Shown here piece after piece: positions 25,821 to 34,241 of a DNA stretch of 64,000 bases. Position 1 is the first letter of the stretch, and every line of letters starts with the position of its first letter. The notes under the pieces were generated by a model. That model saw only the letters and a list, made by a program, of their open reading frames with translations. It was not told the DNA's origin and searched no databases. The stretch is from Mycobacterium montefiorense. GTDB taxonomy: Bacteria; Actinomycetota; Actinomycetes; Mycobacteriales; Mycobacteriaceae. The stretch is from contig NZ_BFCH01000019.1 of NCBI RefSeq assembly GCF_003112775.1, positions 1 to 64,000 of the forward strand, read 5' to 3'. The position numbers and the translations under genes are program-made.

Positions 25821-26747
25821 CTAGCTCGTGGCCGGGAACCGGTGGTCGAGTTCGGCGTTCAGCTGCAGCACATTGACCGTTGGTTCGCCGAAGAATCCCA
25901 GGGCACGGCCGTCGCTGAACTGCGCGAGGACCGCGCGTATCTGGTCCGGGCTGACGTGGCGGGCCTTGGCCACCCGGGTGACCTGAATAGCGGCGTAGGC
26001 CGGTGAGATGTTCGGATCCAGGCCACTGCCGCTGGCGGTGACGGCGTCGGCGGGCACCTGCGGGCTACCCGCGGCGGCTCCGCCAATCGGCACGATCTGG
26101 CCGTTCGAGTAGTCGTCGCCGAACTTTGCGCACTCGACCCGAACACCTTCGTAGAAGTCCAGGAAGGGTTGCTTCGTCGTCGCGCACGGCTCGTTGACGC
26201 TGACCACCCGAGTCGGGTGGACGACGTAACCGCGCGAATCGCGGGGGCCAATCACCGACAGCACCGCTCCGACACCGCCGCCGGTGCAGAACGGCCTTGC
26301 GCCATTGACACCTTCGAGTTGTCCGATCGATACGCTTCGCGTGCACACCTGCGTCAGCAGGCTTGGCTTGAACCCGGCGTCGGACGCACTGGCGCCCGAC
26401 GCCAGTTTGGCCGGATCGCCCGGGGTGTCGACAATGCTCTCGGGCCCAAGGTTGCTGCCGCCACTCGACGTCGGGTCATATCCATTGCTGCCCGCCGCCG
26501 AAGGCCGGCTCTGGAAGTACTTCGGCAGCGGGTTGCCGCTAGCGTCGGTGAACGACTGGCCGATCAGTCGACTGCCCACCGGCTTGCCGCCGATGGTGAT
26601 GATCGAACCCTCCGCCTTGTCGTGCAGTCCCGGGATGAAGGCAATCAGCCAAATCAGCAGCGGGTAGCCAAAACCGAGGATCACCGTGAGGACGAGCAGC
26701 GCGCGCAGCGCGGCCACGTGTTGGCGAATCGTGTTGGCGATGTTCAT
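25821..26747 (-). CDS. kdpC: Potassium-transporting ATPase subunit KdpC (enlarged)
   Basis: KdpC is the single-span accessory subunit of the Kdp pump. The transmembrane helix (residues 14-38) and the conserved blocks GSRLIGQSF, YFQSRPSA and SGSGLDPNISPAYA...QVxRVA are present. The protein has 308 aa against about 190 in E. coli and M. tuberculosis; the extra 100-plus residues lie between GSNLGPES (near 104) and the SGSGLDP block (near 240) and contain cysteines 135, 154, 188 and 206. Since this domain is outside the membrane, disulfides are possible. It is followed by kdpD and preceded by kdpB with one base between. Confidence 0.93.
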   Translation of the reverse strand: MNIANTIRQHVAALRALLVLTVILGFGYPLLIWLIAFIPGLHDKAEGSIITIGGKPVGSRLIGQSFTDASGNPLPKYFQSRPSAAGSNGYDPTSSGGSNLGPESIVDTPGDPAKLASGASASDAGFKPSLLTQVCTRSVSIGQLEGVNGARPFCTGGGVGAVLSVIGPRDSRGYVVHPTRVVSVNEPCATTKQPFLDFYEGVRVECAKFGDDYSNGQIVPIGGAAAGSPQVPADAVTASGSGLDPNISPAYAAIQVTRVAKARHVSPDQIRAVLAQFSDGRALGFFGEPTVNVLQLNAELDHRFPATS

Positions 26748-26748
26748 C

Positions 26749-28893
26749 TCAGGCCATCCCAGGGAGCAGTTGAATCAGCAGGTCGATGAGCTTGATCCCC
26801 ACGAACGGGGCGACGATGCCGCCCAATCCGTAGACGTAAAGGTTTCGGCTGAGCAGTTTCGATGCACGGCTGGGCGTGTACCGAACACCGCGCAGCGCCA
26901 ACGGAATCAGGGCGACGATGACGACCGCGTTGAAGATGACCGCGGACAGGATCGCCGATTGCGGGCTGTGTAGCCGCATCACGTTGATCAGGTCCAGGCC
27001 GGGGAAGATCGCCACGAACATCGCCGGGATGATCGCGAAATATTTGGCGATGTCGTTGGCGATCGAGAAGGTCGTCAACGCACCACGGGTGATCAGCAGT
27101 TGCTTACCGATTTCCACGATCTCGATGAGCTTGGTCGGATCGGAGTCCAGGTCCACCATGTTGCCGGCCTCTTTGGCGGCCGATGTGCCGGTGTTCATCG
27201 CCACTCCGACGTCGGCCTGAGCCAGCGCCGGCGCGTCGTTGGTGCCGTCGCCGGTCATCGCCACCAGGCGACCACCCTGCTGCTCCTTTTTGATCAGCAT
27301 CATCTTGTCTTCGGGTGTGGCCTCGGCGAGAAAGTCGTCCACTCCGGCCTCGTCGGCGATTGCCTTGGCGGTCAACGGATTATCGCCGGTGATCATCACA
27401 GTACGGATGCCCATCAGGCGCATCGCGTCGAACCGTTCGCGCATGCCCTGCTTCACCACGTCCTTGAGGTGGATGACGCCGAGCACTTCGGCCTTGCCGT
27501 CATCGACCTGCCCGACGACCAGCGGGGTTCCGCCGGCCGCCGAGATGCCGTCGACGATCTCGCCGAGTTCGGTCGGGACGTTGCCGCCGTGGCCGCGGAC
27601 CCATTCCGAGACCGAGCTCGCCGCGCCCTTGCGTAGCTGCCGGCCGTCGAGGTCGACGCCCGACATCCGGGTGGTCGCAGTGAATTCCACCCAGTTAGCG
27701 TTCGTCAATTCTCCAGGTGTTCGCGCGCGCAGGCCGTAGGCCTCTTTGGCGTACACCACGATGGAGCGTCCTTCTGGAGTCTCGTCGGCGAGACTCGACA
27801 GCTGTGCGGCGTCCGCCAAGTCGGCGTTGGTCACGCCGGTCACCGGAATGAATTCCGACGCTTGACGATTGCCGAGCGTGATCGTTCCGGTCTTGTCCAA
27901 CAGCAAGGTGTTGACGTCACCGGCCGCTTCGACCGCGCGGCCCGACATGGCCAGCACGTTGCGTTGCACCAGCCGGTCCATACCCGCGATACCGATCGCG
28001 GAAAGCAGCGCACCGATGGTGGTCGGAATCAAACACACCAGCAGTGCCACCAGGACGATGCCACTGATGCCGTCGGAGCTGAGCGCCGAGGTATCAGGCA
28101 CCCCAGGGTTGTTCACCTTGGAGTAGATCGCCAGCGGTTGCAGTGTTGCGACCGCGAACACGAAGATGATGGTCAGTGCCGCCAGCAGGATGTTCAGCGC
28201 GATCTCGTTGGGCGTCTTCTGCCGGTTCGCGCCCTCGACGAGCGCGATCATCCGGTCCACAAAGCTCTCGCCCGGCTTCTGGGTGATCTTGACGACGATG
28301 CGGTCCGACAGCACGGTTGTCCCGCCGGTCACCGCCGAGCGGTCACCGCCGGATTCCCGGATCACCGGTGCCGATTCGCCGGTGATGGCCGACTCGTCAA
28401 CCGAGGCAATGCCTTCCACGACATCGCCGTCGCCGGGAATGACTTCGCCCGCGGTGATCACCACGAAGTCGCCTTGCTGCAGCAGCGGCGCCGCAATCTC
28501 TTCGGGGTTGCCAGCCGCGCCGGGCTTCCAATCCTTGAGCCGGTGCGCGATGGTGTCGGCCTTCGTCTTGCGCAGCGAGTCGGCCTGCGCCTTGCCGCGC
28601 CCCTCGGCGACCGCCTCGGCCAGGTTCGCGAAAAGCACTGTCAGCCATAGCCAGAACACTGTTAGCCAGCTGAACCAGGTGCCGTCGCCGACCGCGAGCA
28701 CCGTCGACCAGACGGCGCCGATCTCCACGATGAACATCACTGGGTTGCGCCACAGCGTGCGGGGATCGAGTTTGCGCAGTGCGTCCGGCAGCGACTTCAG
28801 CAGCAGGGCCGGGTCGAGCGAGCCGCCCTGAAGCTTTTCGCCGGGCGCCTGCGCGGTGCGTCGGCGGGTGCCTGAATTCAATGTGGTGGTCAC
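26749..28893 (-). CDS. kdpB: Potassium-transporting ATPase ATP-binding subunit KdpB
   Basis: KdpB is the P-type ATPase of the KdpFABC complex. The 714-aa protein has seven transmembrane helices, the actuator motif TGES, the phosphorylation motif DKTGTITLGN, the nucleotide-binding KGAA, and TGDGTNDAPALAQADVG of the P-domain. Length is typical. It sits between kdpA and kdpC with gaps of two and one bases, so translation is tightly coupled. Confidence 0.97.
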   Translation of the reverse strand: MTTTLNSGTRRRTAQAPGEKLQGGSLDPALLLKSLPDALRKLDPRTLWRNPVMFIVEIGAVWSTVLAVGDGTWFSWLTVFWLWLTVLFANLAEAVAEGRGKAQADSLRKTKADTIAHRLKDWKPGAAGNPEEIAAPLLQQGDFVVITAGEVIPGDGDVVEGIASVDESAITGESAPVIRESGGDRSAVTGGTTVLSDRIVVKITQKPGESFVDRMIALVEGANRQKTPNEIALNILLAALTIIFVFAVATLQPLAIYSKVNNPGVPDTSALSSDGISGIVLVALLVCLIPTTIGALLSAIGIAGMDRLVQRNVLAMSGRAVEAAGDVNTLLLDKTGTITLGNRQASEFIPVTGVTNADLADAAQLSSLADETPEGRSIVVYAKEAYGLRARTPGELTNANWVEFTATTRMSGVDLDGRQLRKGAASSVSEWVRGHGGNVPTELGEIVDGISAAGGTPLVVGQVDDGKAEVLGVIHLKDVVKQGMRERFDAMRLMGIRTVMITGDNPLTAKAIADEAGVDDFLAEATPEDKMMLIKKEQQGGRLVAMTGDGTNDAPALAQADVGVAMNTGTSAAKEAGNMVDLDSDPTKLIEIVEIGKQLLITRGALTTFSIANDIAKYFAIIPAMFVAIFPGLDLINVMRLHSPQSAILSAVIFNAVVIVALIPLALRGVRYTPSRASKLLSRNLYVYGLGGIVAPFVGIKLIDLLIQLLPGMA

Positions 28894-28895
28894 TT

Positions 28896-30566
28896 TCAGT
28901 GAATCCCTTCGGCAAGCGGCCCGAGCGCCAGCGCGGGCAGGAAGGTGAGGGCAACCAGGATGACTGTCACGCCCACCACAAGTCCCACGAACTGCGGCTT
29001 ATGCGTGGGCAGGGTGCCACTGGACTCGGGCGTCATGCCCTGGCTTGCCAGTGAACCGGCAAGCGCGAGAACCAGAATCATCGGCAGGAAGCGGCCGAAG
29101 ACCATAGCCAGACCCAAGGCGGTGTTCCACCAGACCGTGTTGGCCGACAGACCCGCGAAAGCCGAACCGTTGTTGTTGGCTGCCGAGGTGAAGGCGTACA
29201 GCACCTCGGACAGGCCGTGCGGCCCGCCGTTGGCCATGGCGGCGCGCTCACCCGGCAGCGCCATCGCGATCGAGGTGCCGAGCAGCACGAGCAGCGGGGT
29301 GATCAGGAAATACCCTGCGGCCAGCTTCATCTCGCGCGGATTGATCTTCTTGCCCAGGTACTCCGGTGTCCGGCCGACCATCAACCCCGCGACGAACACC
29401 GTGATGACCGCGAGGATCAGGATGCCGTACAGCCCCGAGCCAGTGCCACCGGGCGCGACCTCACCGAGCTGCATGTTGAACATCGTCATCATGCCGCCCA
29501 GGCTGGTATAGGAGTCATGGGTGGAATCGACTGCGCCCGTTGAGGTCAGCGTGGTCGCGTCGGCGAAGACCGCGGAGTCGGCGACGCCGAAGCGCTGTTC
29601 GACTCCTTCGGATGAGGCGCCCACCGCCGAGGGGACGGTGCCGTGGTGCTGCAGCTGGAACAGCATCATGAAGGTGACGCTGAGCAGGGCCAGGACGCTG
29701 ACGATCGCGGCGATGGCGTAGCCCTGCTTCTTGCTGTTAACCATGCGGCCGAACGTGCGCGGCAGCGAGAAGCCGATGACCAGGATCAGGAAGATCTCGA
29801 CCCAGTTGGTCCACGCGGTCGCGTTCTCGAACGGATGCGCCGAGTTGGCGTTGTAGAAGCCACCGCCGTTGGTGCCCAACAACTTAATTGCCTCTTGGCT
29901 GGCAACCGGACCACCGGGAAGGGTCTGCGGGGAGCCGGCCAGGGTGTTCACCACCTGGTCATTGAGGTGGAAGTTCTGGATGACACCGCCGGCCAGCAGG
30001 GTGAGCGCGCCGATGATCGAGATCGGCAACAGGATGCGCAGCGTGCCGCGGGTCAGGTCCACCCAGAAGTTTCCCAGTTCATTGGTGCGGTGTCGGATGA
30101 AGCCGCGGACCAGCGCGACCGCGACCGCCATCCCGACCGCGGCGGATACGAAGTTCTGTACCGCCAGACCGGACATCTGGACCAGATGGCCCATGGTCGA
30201 CTCACCGGAATAGGCCTGCCAGTTGGTGTTTGTGACGAAGCTGATCGCGGTGTTCCAGGCCAGCGCCGCTGTCATCGGCGTTCCCGGATCGTGCAGATGC
30301 AGCGGCAGCTTTCCCTGCACGAGTTGCAGGACGAATAGGAACACGACGCTGACCGCCGAAAACGCCAGCACGCTACGGGCATACGTTTTCCACGTCTGCT
30401 CAGAGTCGGGGTTGGCGCCAATCAATCGGTAAATGAATTTCTCGGTGCGCGAATGCTTTTGAGCGCTGTACACCCGATACATGTAGTCGCCCAGCGGCAC
30501 GTGGACCACCGCCAACGCGACAATCATCAGCGCGAGGAAGACCACACCCGCGGCGGTGCCGCTCAC
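28896..30566 (-). CDS. kdpA: Potassium-transporting ATPase potassium-binding subunit KdpA
   Basis: KdpA is the channel-like subunit that selects potassium. The 556-aa protein has about ten membrane helices and the four selectivity-loop regions, for example SFVTNTNWQAYSGES, GTNGGGFYNANSAHP, and TSAANNNGSAFAGL. The GTG start shares one base with the kdpF stop (TAGTG). Homologous to Rv1029, but on the same strand as kdpDE here. Confidence 0.97.
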   Translation of the reverse strand: MSGTAAGVVFLALMIVALAVVHVPLGDYMYRVYSAQKHSRTEKFIYRLIGANPDSEQTWKTYARSVLAFSAVSVVFLFVLQLVQGKLPLHLHDPGTPMTAALAWNTAISFVTNTNWQAYSGESTMGHLVQMSGLAVQNFVSAAVGMAVAVALVRGFIRHRTNELGNFWVDLTRGTLRILLPISIIGALTLLAGGVIQNFHLNDQVVNTLAGSPQTLPGGPVASQEAIKLLGTNGGGFYNANSAHPFENATAWTNWVEIFLILVIGFSLPRTFGRMVNSKKQGYAIAAIVSVLALLSVTFMMLFQLQHHGTVPSAVGASSEGVEQRFGVADSAVFADATTLTSTGAVDSTHDSYTSLGGMMTMFNMQLGEVAPGGTGSGLYGILILAVITVFVAGLMVGRTPEYLGKKINPREMKLAAGYFLITPLLVLLGTSIAMALPGERAAMANGGPHGLSEVLYAFTSAANNNGSAFAGLSANTVWWNTALGLAMVFGRFLPMILVLALAGSLASQGMTPESSGTLPTHKPQFVGLVVGVTVILVALTFLPALALGPLAEGIH

Positions 30567-30655
30567 TAGAACCGCTCCGGAAACATCAAGGCAGCCCCCA
30601 GTAACAGTGCGATCAGGACAGACAGAATCAGGCCCACCGTATTGGCGGTGCTCAC
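30566..30655 (-). CDS. kdpF: Potassium-transporting ATPase small subunit KdpF
   Basis: Twenty-nine residues, GTG start, reading MSTANTVGLILSVLIALLL then GAALMFPERF: one hydrophobic helix followed by the F-P-E-R/K-F ending typical of KdpF, which stabilises the KdpABC complex. The stop overlaps the kdpA start by one base and the start overlaps the stop of the 25-codon ORF upstream by four bases. Confidence 0.9.
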   Translation of the reverse strand: MSTANTVGLILSVLIALLLGAALMFPERF

Positions 30656-30729
30656 GATCCGAGCCTCAGTGTCAAGCCGAGTGCGGCGAACACCACCACA
30701 GTCAGCACCAGGTAAATCACCACAGACAT
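30652..30729 (-). CDS. 25-aa membrane peptide preceding kdpF
   Basis: An ATG-started frame encodes MSVVIYLVLTVVVFAALGLT then LRLGS, a single hydrophobic helix with a basic end. Its stop overlaps the kdpF start (GTGA), and GAACGAGAGA-type sequence precedes it. Position and coupling suggest a first small membrane component or a leader of the kdp operon. I recall similar tiny frames before kdpF in other actinobacteria, but a function is not established. Confidence 0.6.
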   Translation of the reverse strand: MSVVIYLVLTVVVFAALGLTLRLGS

Positions 30730-30780
30730 GTTTGTCTCTCGTTCAATGACCGATTAATGCCAGATTGTTTTCGGGCAACA

Positions 30781-30807
30781 GTGACCTGACCTCGGTGAGG
30801 AGGTCAC
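30781..30807. promoter_or_regulatory. Palindrome upstream of the kdp operon
   Basis: GTGACCT and AGGTCAC flank CCTC GGT GAGG, making a 27-base interrupted palindrome about 52 bases upstream of the first kdp start codon. It can act as a DNA operator or as a stem-loop in the leader RNA. Which protein binds is unknown. Confidence 0.45.
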
Positions 30808-30834
30808 GATCGAATCTAGGCTCGCCCGCGGGGC

Positions 30835-30856
30835 AAAGCGTTGCCCTTAACGCTTT
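30835..30856. promoter_or_regulatory. Inverted repeat AAAGCGTT-N6-AACGCTTT
   Basis: Perfect eight-base arms separated by six bases lie about 110 bases upstream of the kdp operon, 92 bases after the trcS stop. The spacing of half-sites suits a dimeric response regulator such as KdpE; alternatively it is a weak terminator for trcRS. Confidence 0.45.
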
Positions 30857-30947
30857 CTTTACGTCTTGACCGCCACTTTTGCGGTCTTCCTGACCTTTGC
30901 CGCCTCGTTTGTCCCGCGCGTCTCACTGACCTCGCGCGCGGTGGGCG

Positions 30948-32456
30948 CTAGCTGGCGCCCGGACTGTCGATCAACGGCAGCTTCACCCGGAAGACCGTTC
31001 GGCCCTTGCTGGATTCGGCGCTGACCGAGCCGTGGTGGGCTTTGACGATCGAACTGACGATGGCCAGGCCCAGGCCGATGCCCGAACCGTCGGACCGGGA
31101 GGTGTTTGCGCGGACGAATCGCTCGAACAACCGGGGGAGCAGGTCGGCGTCGATGCCGGGCCCGTCGTCGGTGACGGTGAGCTGGGCATGCGGCGCGTCG
31201 GGGTCGCCGCGGTGGCAGGCGATCGCGGTGGTCACCGTGACGTCGGGCGGTGTGTGCAACGCGGCGTTGCTGAGCAGATTGCTGACCAGCTGATGTAGCC
31301 GGGCATGATCCCCGCGGACCCAGACCGGTTCCTCGGGAAGGTCTTTGACCCACTGGTGTGTCGGCGCTGCGACCGCGGCGTCGTTCACCGCGTTGTTGAC
31401 CAGATCGGCCAGGTCGACGTCTTCGTTCTGCAGGTCCTCACCCTCGCCCAGGCGGGACAGCAACAGCAGCTCCTCGACGAGCAGAGCCATGCGGCGTGCT
31501 TCGGACTCGATGCGCGCCAGTGCGTACTCGGTGGTCGGCGGCAGGGCCGAACTGTCTTGGCGGGTCAGCTCGGCGTAGCCCTGAATCGCCGCCAACGGGG
31601 TTCTCAGCTCGTGGCTGGCGTCGGTGAGGAATTGGCGCATCCGCAAGTCGGAATCGACGCGATGCGCCAGCGCGCTATCCACGTTGTCCAGCAAGCGATT
31701 CAGCGTGTGCCCGACGATCCCGACTTCGTTGTCCGGGTCGGTGTCTTCCTGCTGGACCCTGACGCCGATCCGGTGTTCGTCGCCGGTGAGCGGCATCACC
31801 GCAACTTCCGCGGCGGTCGCGGCGACCCGGCGCAGCGGGCGAAGTGTGTAGCCCACCACCCACACGGTGAGTCCCGCGGTGACTACCAGGGCGGCCGCGA
31901 CCAGCAGGCTGGTGGTGATGTACTTGCGGGCCATGATCTCGTCGGCGAGCTTCACCGACATCCCGACGATCAGGAGGTCGGATCCATCGACTCGGCTGTC
32001 GACGCGATAGGCGCCGAGGCTGCCGAGCCGTATGGTGCGCGGCGGCGCGTCGGCCCAGGACTCCGCCTCGATCGCACGGATGACATCGGCTGGGGCGGGT
32101 TTTGGCTGGTCCTCCGAGAAAACCGCCGAGCCGACGACATCGCCATGGTGCACCACGGCGATCACGTTTCCCGGCGTTTGCCCGGTGAACTCCAGCAGCG
32201 CCTCTGCTATCGGCGGAGTGCGCCGGTGTGCCGAGGTGTGTTCGCCGTTCTGGTACCGGATGTACGAGTTACTGAATGCATCAAGGGATTCGGAGACATC
32301 GGCGTCGGCTATCGCGGTGACGTAGCCGCGCAGGCTGAGCACTGAGACTATGCCGACGGTTACCAATACCACTGTGACGACTGCTAATACGCCAATAAGC
32401 AGTTGGCGGCGCAGAGACCGTGGTAGCCACGAAGGGGTGTTGCGTTGCCGGGTCAT
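30948..32456 (-). CDS. trcS: Sensor histidine kinase TrcS
   Basis: The 502-aa membrane kinase has an N-terminal transmembrane helix (about residues 17-38), an extracytoplasmic sensor region, a second helix (about 180-200), a HAMP linker, and a HisKA/HATPase core with TDASHELRTPLAAIQGYAEL (phospho-His), NLLSNAALHTP, DDGPGID and GIGLGLAIV. It is the homologue of Rv1032c and overlaps trcR by four bases. The stimulus is not known. Confidence 0.94.
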   Translation of the reverse strand: MTRQRNTPSWLPRSLRRQLLIGVLAVVTVVLVTVGIVSVLSLRGYVTAIADADVSESLDAFSNSYIRYQNGEHTSAHRRTPPIAEALLEFTGQTPGNVIAVVHHGDVVGSAVFSEDQPKPAPADVIRAIEAESWADAPPRTIRLGSLGAYRVDSRVDGSDLLIVGMSVKLADEIMARKYITTSLLVAAALVVTAGLTVWVVGYTLRPLRRVAATAAEVAVMPLTGDEHRIGVRVQQEDTDPDNEVGIVGHTLNRLLDNVDSALAHRVDSDLRMRQFLTDASHELRTPLAAIQGYAELTRQDSSALPPTTEYALARIESEARRMALLVEELLLLSRLGEGEDLQNEDVDLADLVNNAVNDAAVAAPTHQWVKDLPEEPVWVRGDHARLHQLVSNLLSNAALHTPPDVTVTTAIACHRGDPDAPHAQLTVTDDGPGIDADLLPRLFERFVRANTSRSDGSGIGLGLAIVSSIVKAHHGSVSAESSKGRTVFRVKLPLIDSPGAS

Positions 32457-33244
32457 TCCGCTGGTCGCAGCATGTATCCAACACCACGGACGGTGTGGAT
32501 CATCGGCTCCCGGCCGGAGTCGATCTTCTTTCTCAAGTATGAGATGTACAGGTCGACGATGCTGGTACGCCCGGCGAAGTCGTAGTTCCAGACCCGATCG
32601 AGGATCTCGGTGCGGCTCAATGCACGGCGCGGATTGCGCATCAGGAAGCGCAGTAATTCAAATTCGGTCGACGACAGCGATATCGGCGTGCCGTCGCGGC
32701 TGACTTCGCGGCTGGCGGTGTCGAGCCGGAGATCGCCGACCTTGAGCGCTTCGGCCGCCGGTGGGGACTGCTGGCTGGAGCGCCGCAGCAGCCCGCGAAG
32801 CCGGGCGACCAGTTCTTCGAGGCTGAACGGTTTGGTCATGTAGTCGTCGGCGCCCGCGGTGAGACCGGTGACACGGTCCATGACCGAATCGCGTGCGGTC
32901 AGGAACAGCGTGGGGGTGTAAATTTCGGATTCGCGGATTCGCTGCAGAATGCGCAGGCCATCCATGTCGGGAAGCATGATGTCGAGGACCAGCACATCGG
33001 GGGCCGCCCGCTCGAATTTGGCCAGTGCTTCGCGGCCGTTGTGGGCGATCTCCACCACCCAGCCCTCGTAATGCAGTGCCATCTTGACCAGGTTGGTCAG
33101 CGCTGGCTCATCGTCCACCAGCAATACCCGGATCGGTGATCCGTCAGCACGATAGATCCTGGGTAGCTGCCCAAGAATGGCTTGGCGTGGACGCTGGCTT
33201 CCTGCGTAACCCGACATTACGGTCATGTTCTTGAATTCTCGCAA
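32453..33244 (-). CDS. trcR: Response regulator TrcR
   Basis: OmpR/PhoB-type regulator of up to 263 aa. The receiver domain (from IRVLLVDDEPALTNLVKMAL) holds the phosphorylatable Asp in VLVLDIMLPDMDG and Lys in YMTKPFS; the winged helix contains EFELLRFLMRNPRRALSR and GRTSIVDLYISYLRKKID. The start could also be a downstream Met giving MSGYAGSQRPRQ, closer to the 257-aa M. tuberculosis protein. In M. tuberculosis TrcR binds AT-rich DNA, activates its own gene and represses Rv1057; the 40 bases upstream here are AT-rich. Confidence 0.94.
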   Translation of the reverse strand: MREFKNMTVMSGYAGSQRPRQAILGQLPRIYRADGSPIRVLLVDDEPALTNLVKMALHYEGWVVEIAHNGREALAKFERAAPDVLVLDIMLPDMDGLRILQRIRESEIYTPTLFLTARDSVMDRVTGLTAGADDYMTKPFSLEELVARLRGLLRRSSQQSPPAAEALKVGDLRLDTASREVSRDGTPISLSSTEFELLRFLMRNPRRALSRTEILDRVWNYDFAGRTSIVDLYISYLRKKIDSGREPMIHTVRGVGYMLRPAE

Positions 33245-33423
33245 AGCACATATGCGCTTGTCACCTCGTTCATAGATTTCTCAAATGTTTAGGTGACCGG
33301 ATCGGGCCCTGCTGCGCGGAGTTCTCTGTGTCGCGTCCGCCGCATCGGGACGTGGCGATTCGCGAAAAGCACTGAAATGAACGACCTTAGTTCAAATCAC
33401 TAACACCCTCGTGCCACAGAAAA

Positions 33424-33455
33424 CGGGGCCGCACACCAGTCGGTGCGCGGCCCCG
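33424..33455 (-). terminator. Intrinsic terminator after the esx operon
   Basis: CGGGGCCGC pairs with GCGGCCCCG (nine base pairs) around an inner CACC/GGTG stem, and on the minus strand a TTTT tract follows directly. It lies 15 bases beyond the stop of the last esx gene, so it should end the PE-PPE-esx transcript. A clear T tract is unusual in mycobacteria. Confidence 0.78.
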
Positions 33456-33470
33456 GTTAGAGACGAGGTG

Positions 33471-33755
33471 CTAGGCCCAGCTGGACCCGACGGCGCTGTC
33501 GGTGCTGGCCATGTTGTTGCCCGCGGACTGCACCTTCTGGCCGTGCTGGTTGGCCCGCTCGTAGATCACCTGGAAGTTGCGACCCAACTGGGTGATGAAC
33601 TCCTGGCAAGACACCGAACCGGCGCCACCCCAAAAGTCACCGGCGGCCAGCACATCGCGAACGATGGCCTGGTGCTCGGCTTCCAGCGAAGCAGCCTGCG
33701 CGCGGATCAGGGCGCCGTGGGCGTCCACATCTCCGAACTGATAATTGATCGACAT
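33471..33755 (-). CDS. ESAT-6-like protein of the Mtb9.9 (EsxI/EsxN) family
   Basis: The 94-aa WXG100 protein begins MSINYQFGDVDAHGALIRAQ, has the WGG turn (DFWGGAGS) between two helices, and ends AVGSSWA. It matches the Mtb9.9 subfamily (EsxI, EsxL, EsxN, EsxO, EsxV), secreted as a heterodimer with the QILSS-family partner encoded 48 bases upstream, by ESX-5 in the better-studied cases. GAGAGGACA lies before the ATG. Positional counterpart of Rv1037c. Confidence 0.93.
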   Translation of the reverse strand: MSINYQFGDVDAHGALIRAQAASLEAEHQAIVRDVLAAGDFWGGAGSVSCQEFITQLGRNFQVIYERANQHGQKVQSAGNNMASTDSAVGSSWA

Positions 33756-33803
33756 TGTCTATGTCCTCTCTTGAAAGTGTTTGGGTAGCAGCGAGTTTCG
33801 CGG

Positions 33804-34100
33804 CTAGTGGCCGAGGGCCTGCTGCGAGGCCTGCTCTTGCGTCTCGTAGTTGTTGGCGTCACGGATCAAGCCGTCACGCACGCCGTGCAGCATGTTGACA
33901 ATGTTGTTGAACGCCTGGTTCATCTGACCCATGGTGTCGTAAGAGGTGGCCTGAGCCTGACCGCTCCAGCCCGCGCCGGCGATGTTCATCGACGACGACC
34001 ACATCTTGCGAGCCTCATCCGACACCGTCTGCGCGTGCATCTCAAAGCGGCCGGCCATCGCACGCATCGCGTGCGGGTCGGTCATAAAACGTGTTGCCAT
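33804..34100 (-). CDS. ESAT-6-like protein of the QILSS (EsxJ/EsxM) family
   Basis: The 98-aa WXG100 protein starts MATRFMTDPHAMRAMAGRFE and has the WSG turn (GAGWSGQAQATS) and a C-terminal ESX export motif region (YETQEQASQQ). It is the partner of the Mtb9.9-type protein downstream. Positional counterpart of Rv1038c. AAGGAG precedes the start. Confidence 0.93.
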   Translation of the reverse strand: MATRFMTDPHAMRAMAGRFEMHAQTVSDEARKMWSSSMNIAGAGWSGQAQATSYDTMGQMNQAFNNIVNMLHGVRDGLIRDANNYETQEQASQQALGH

Positions 34101-34241
34101 GTTGCCTTTCTCCTTTTTCGGTTGATGCCGTTAATTCATGGAAGTCTTCGCGGCTGGCAGTGGCCGCGCAGCGCACAGATTACGGCGTAGCGGTTAACTG
34201 CCAGCCTCCAACGAGTTACATGTGAACCCTTTTTTGGTGCG

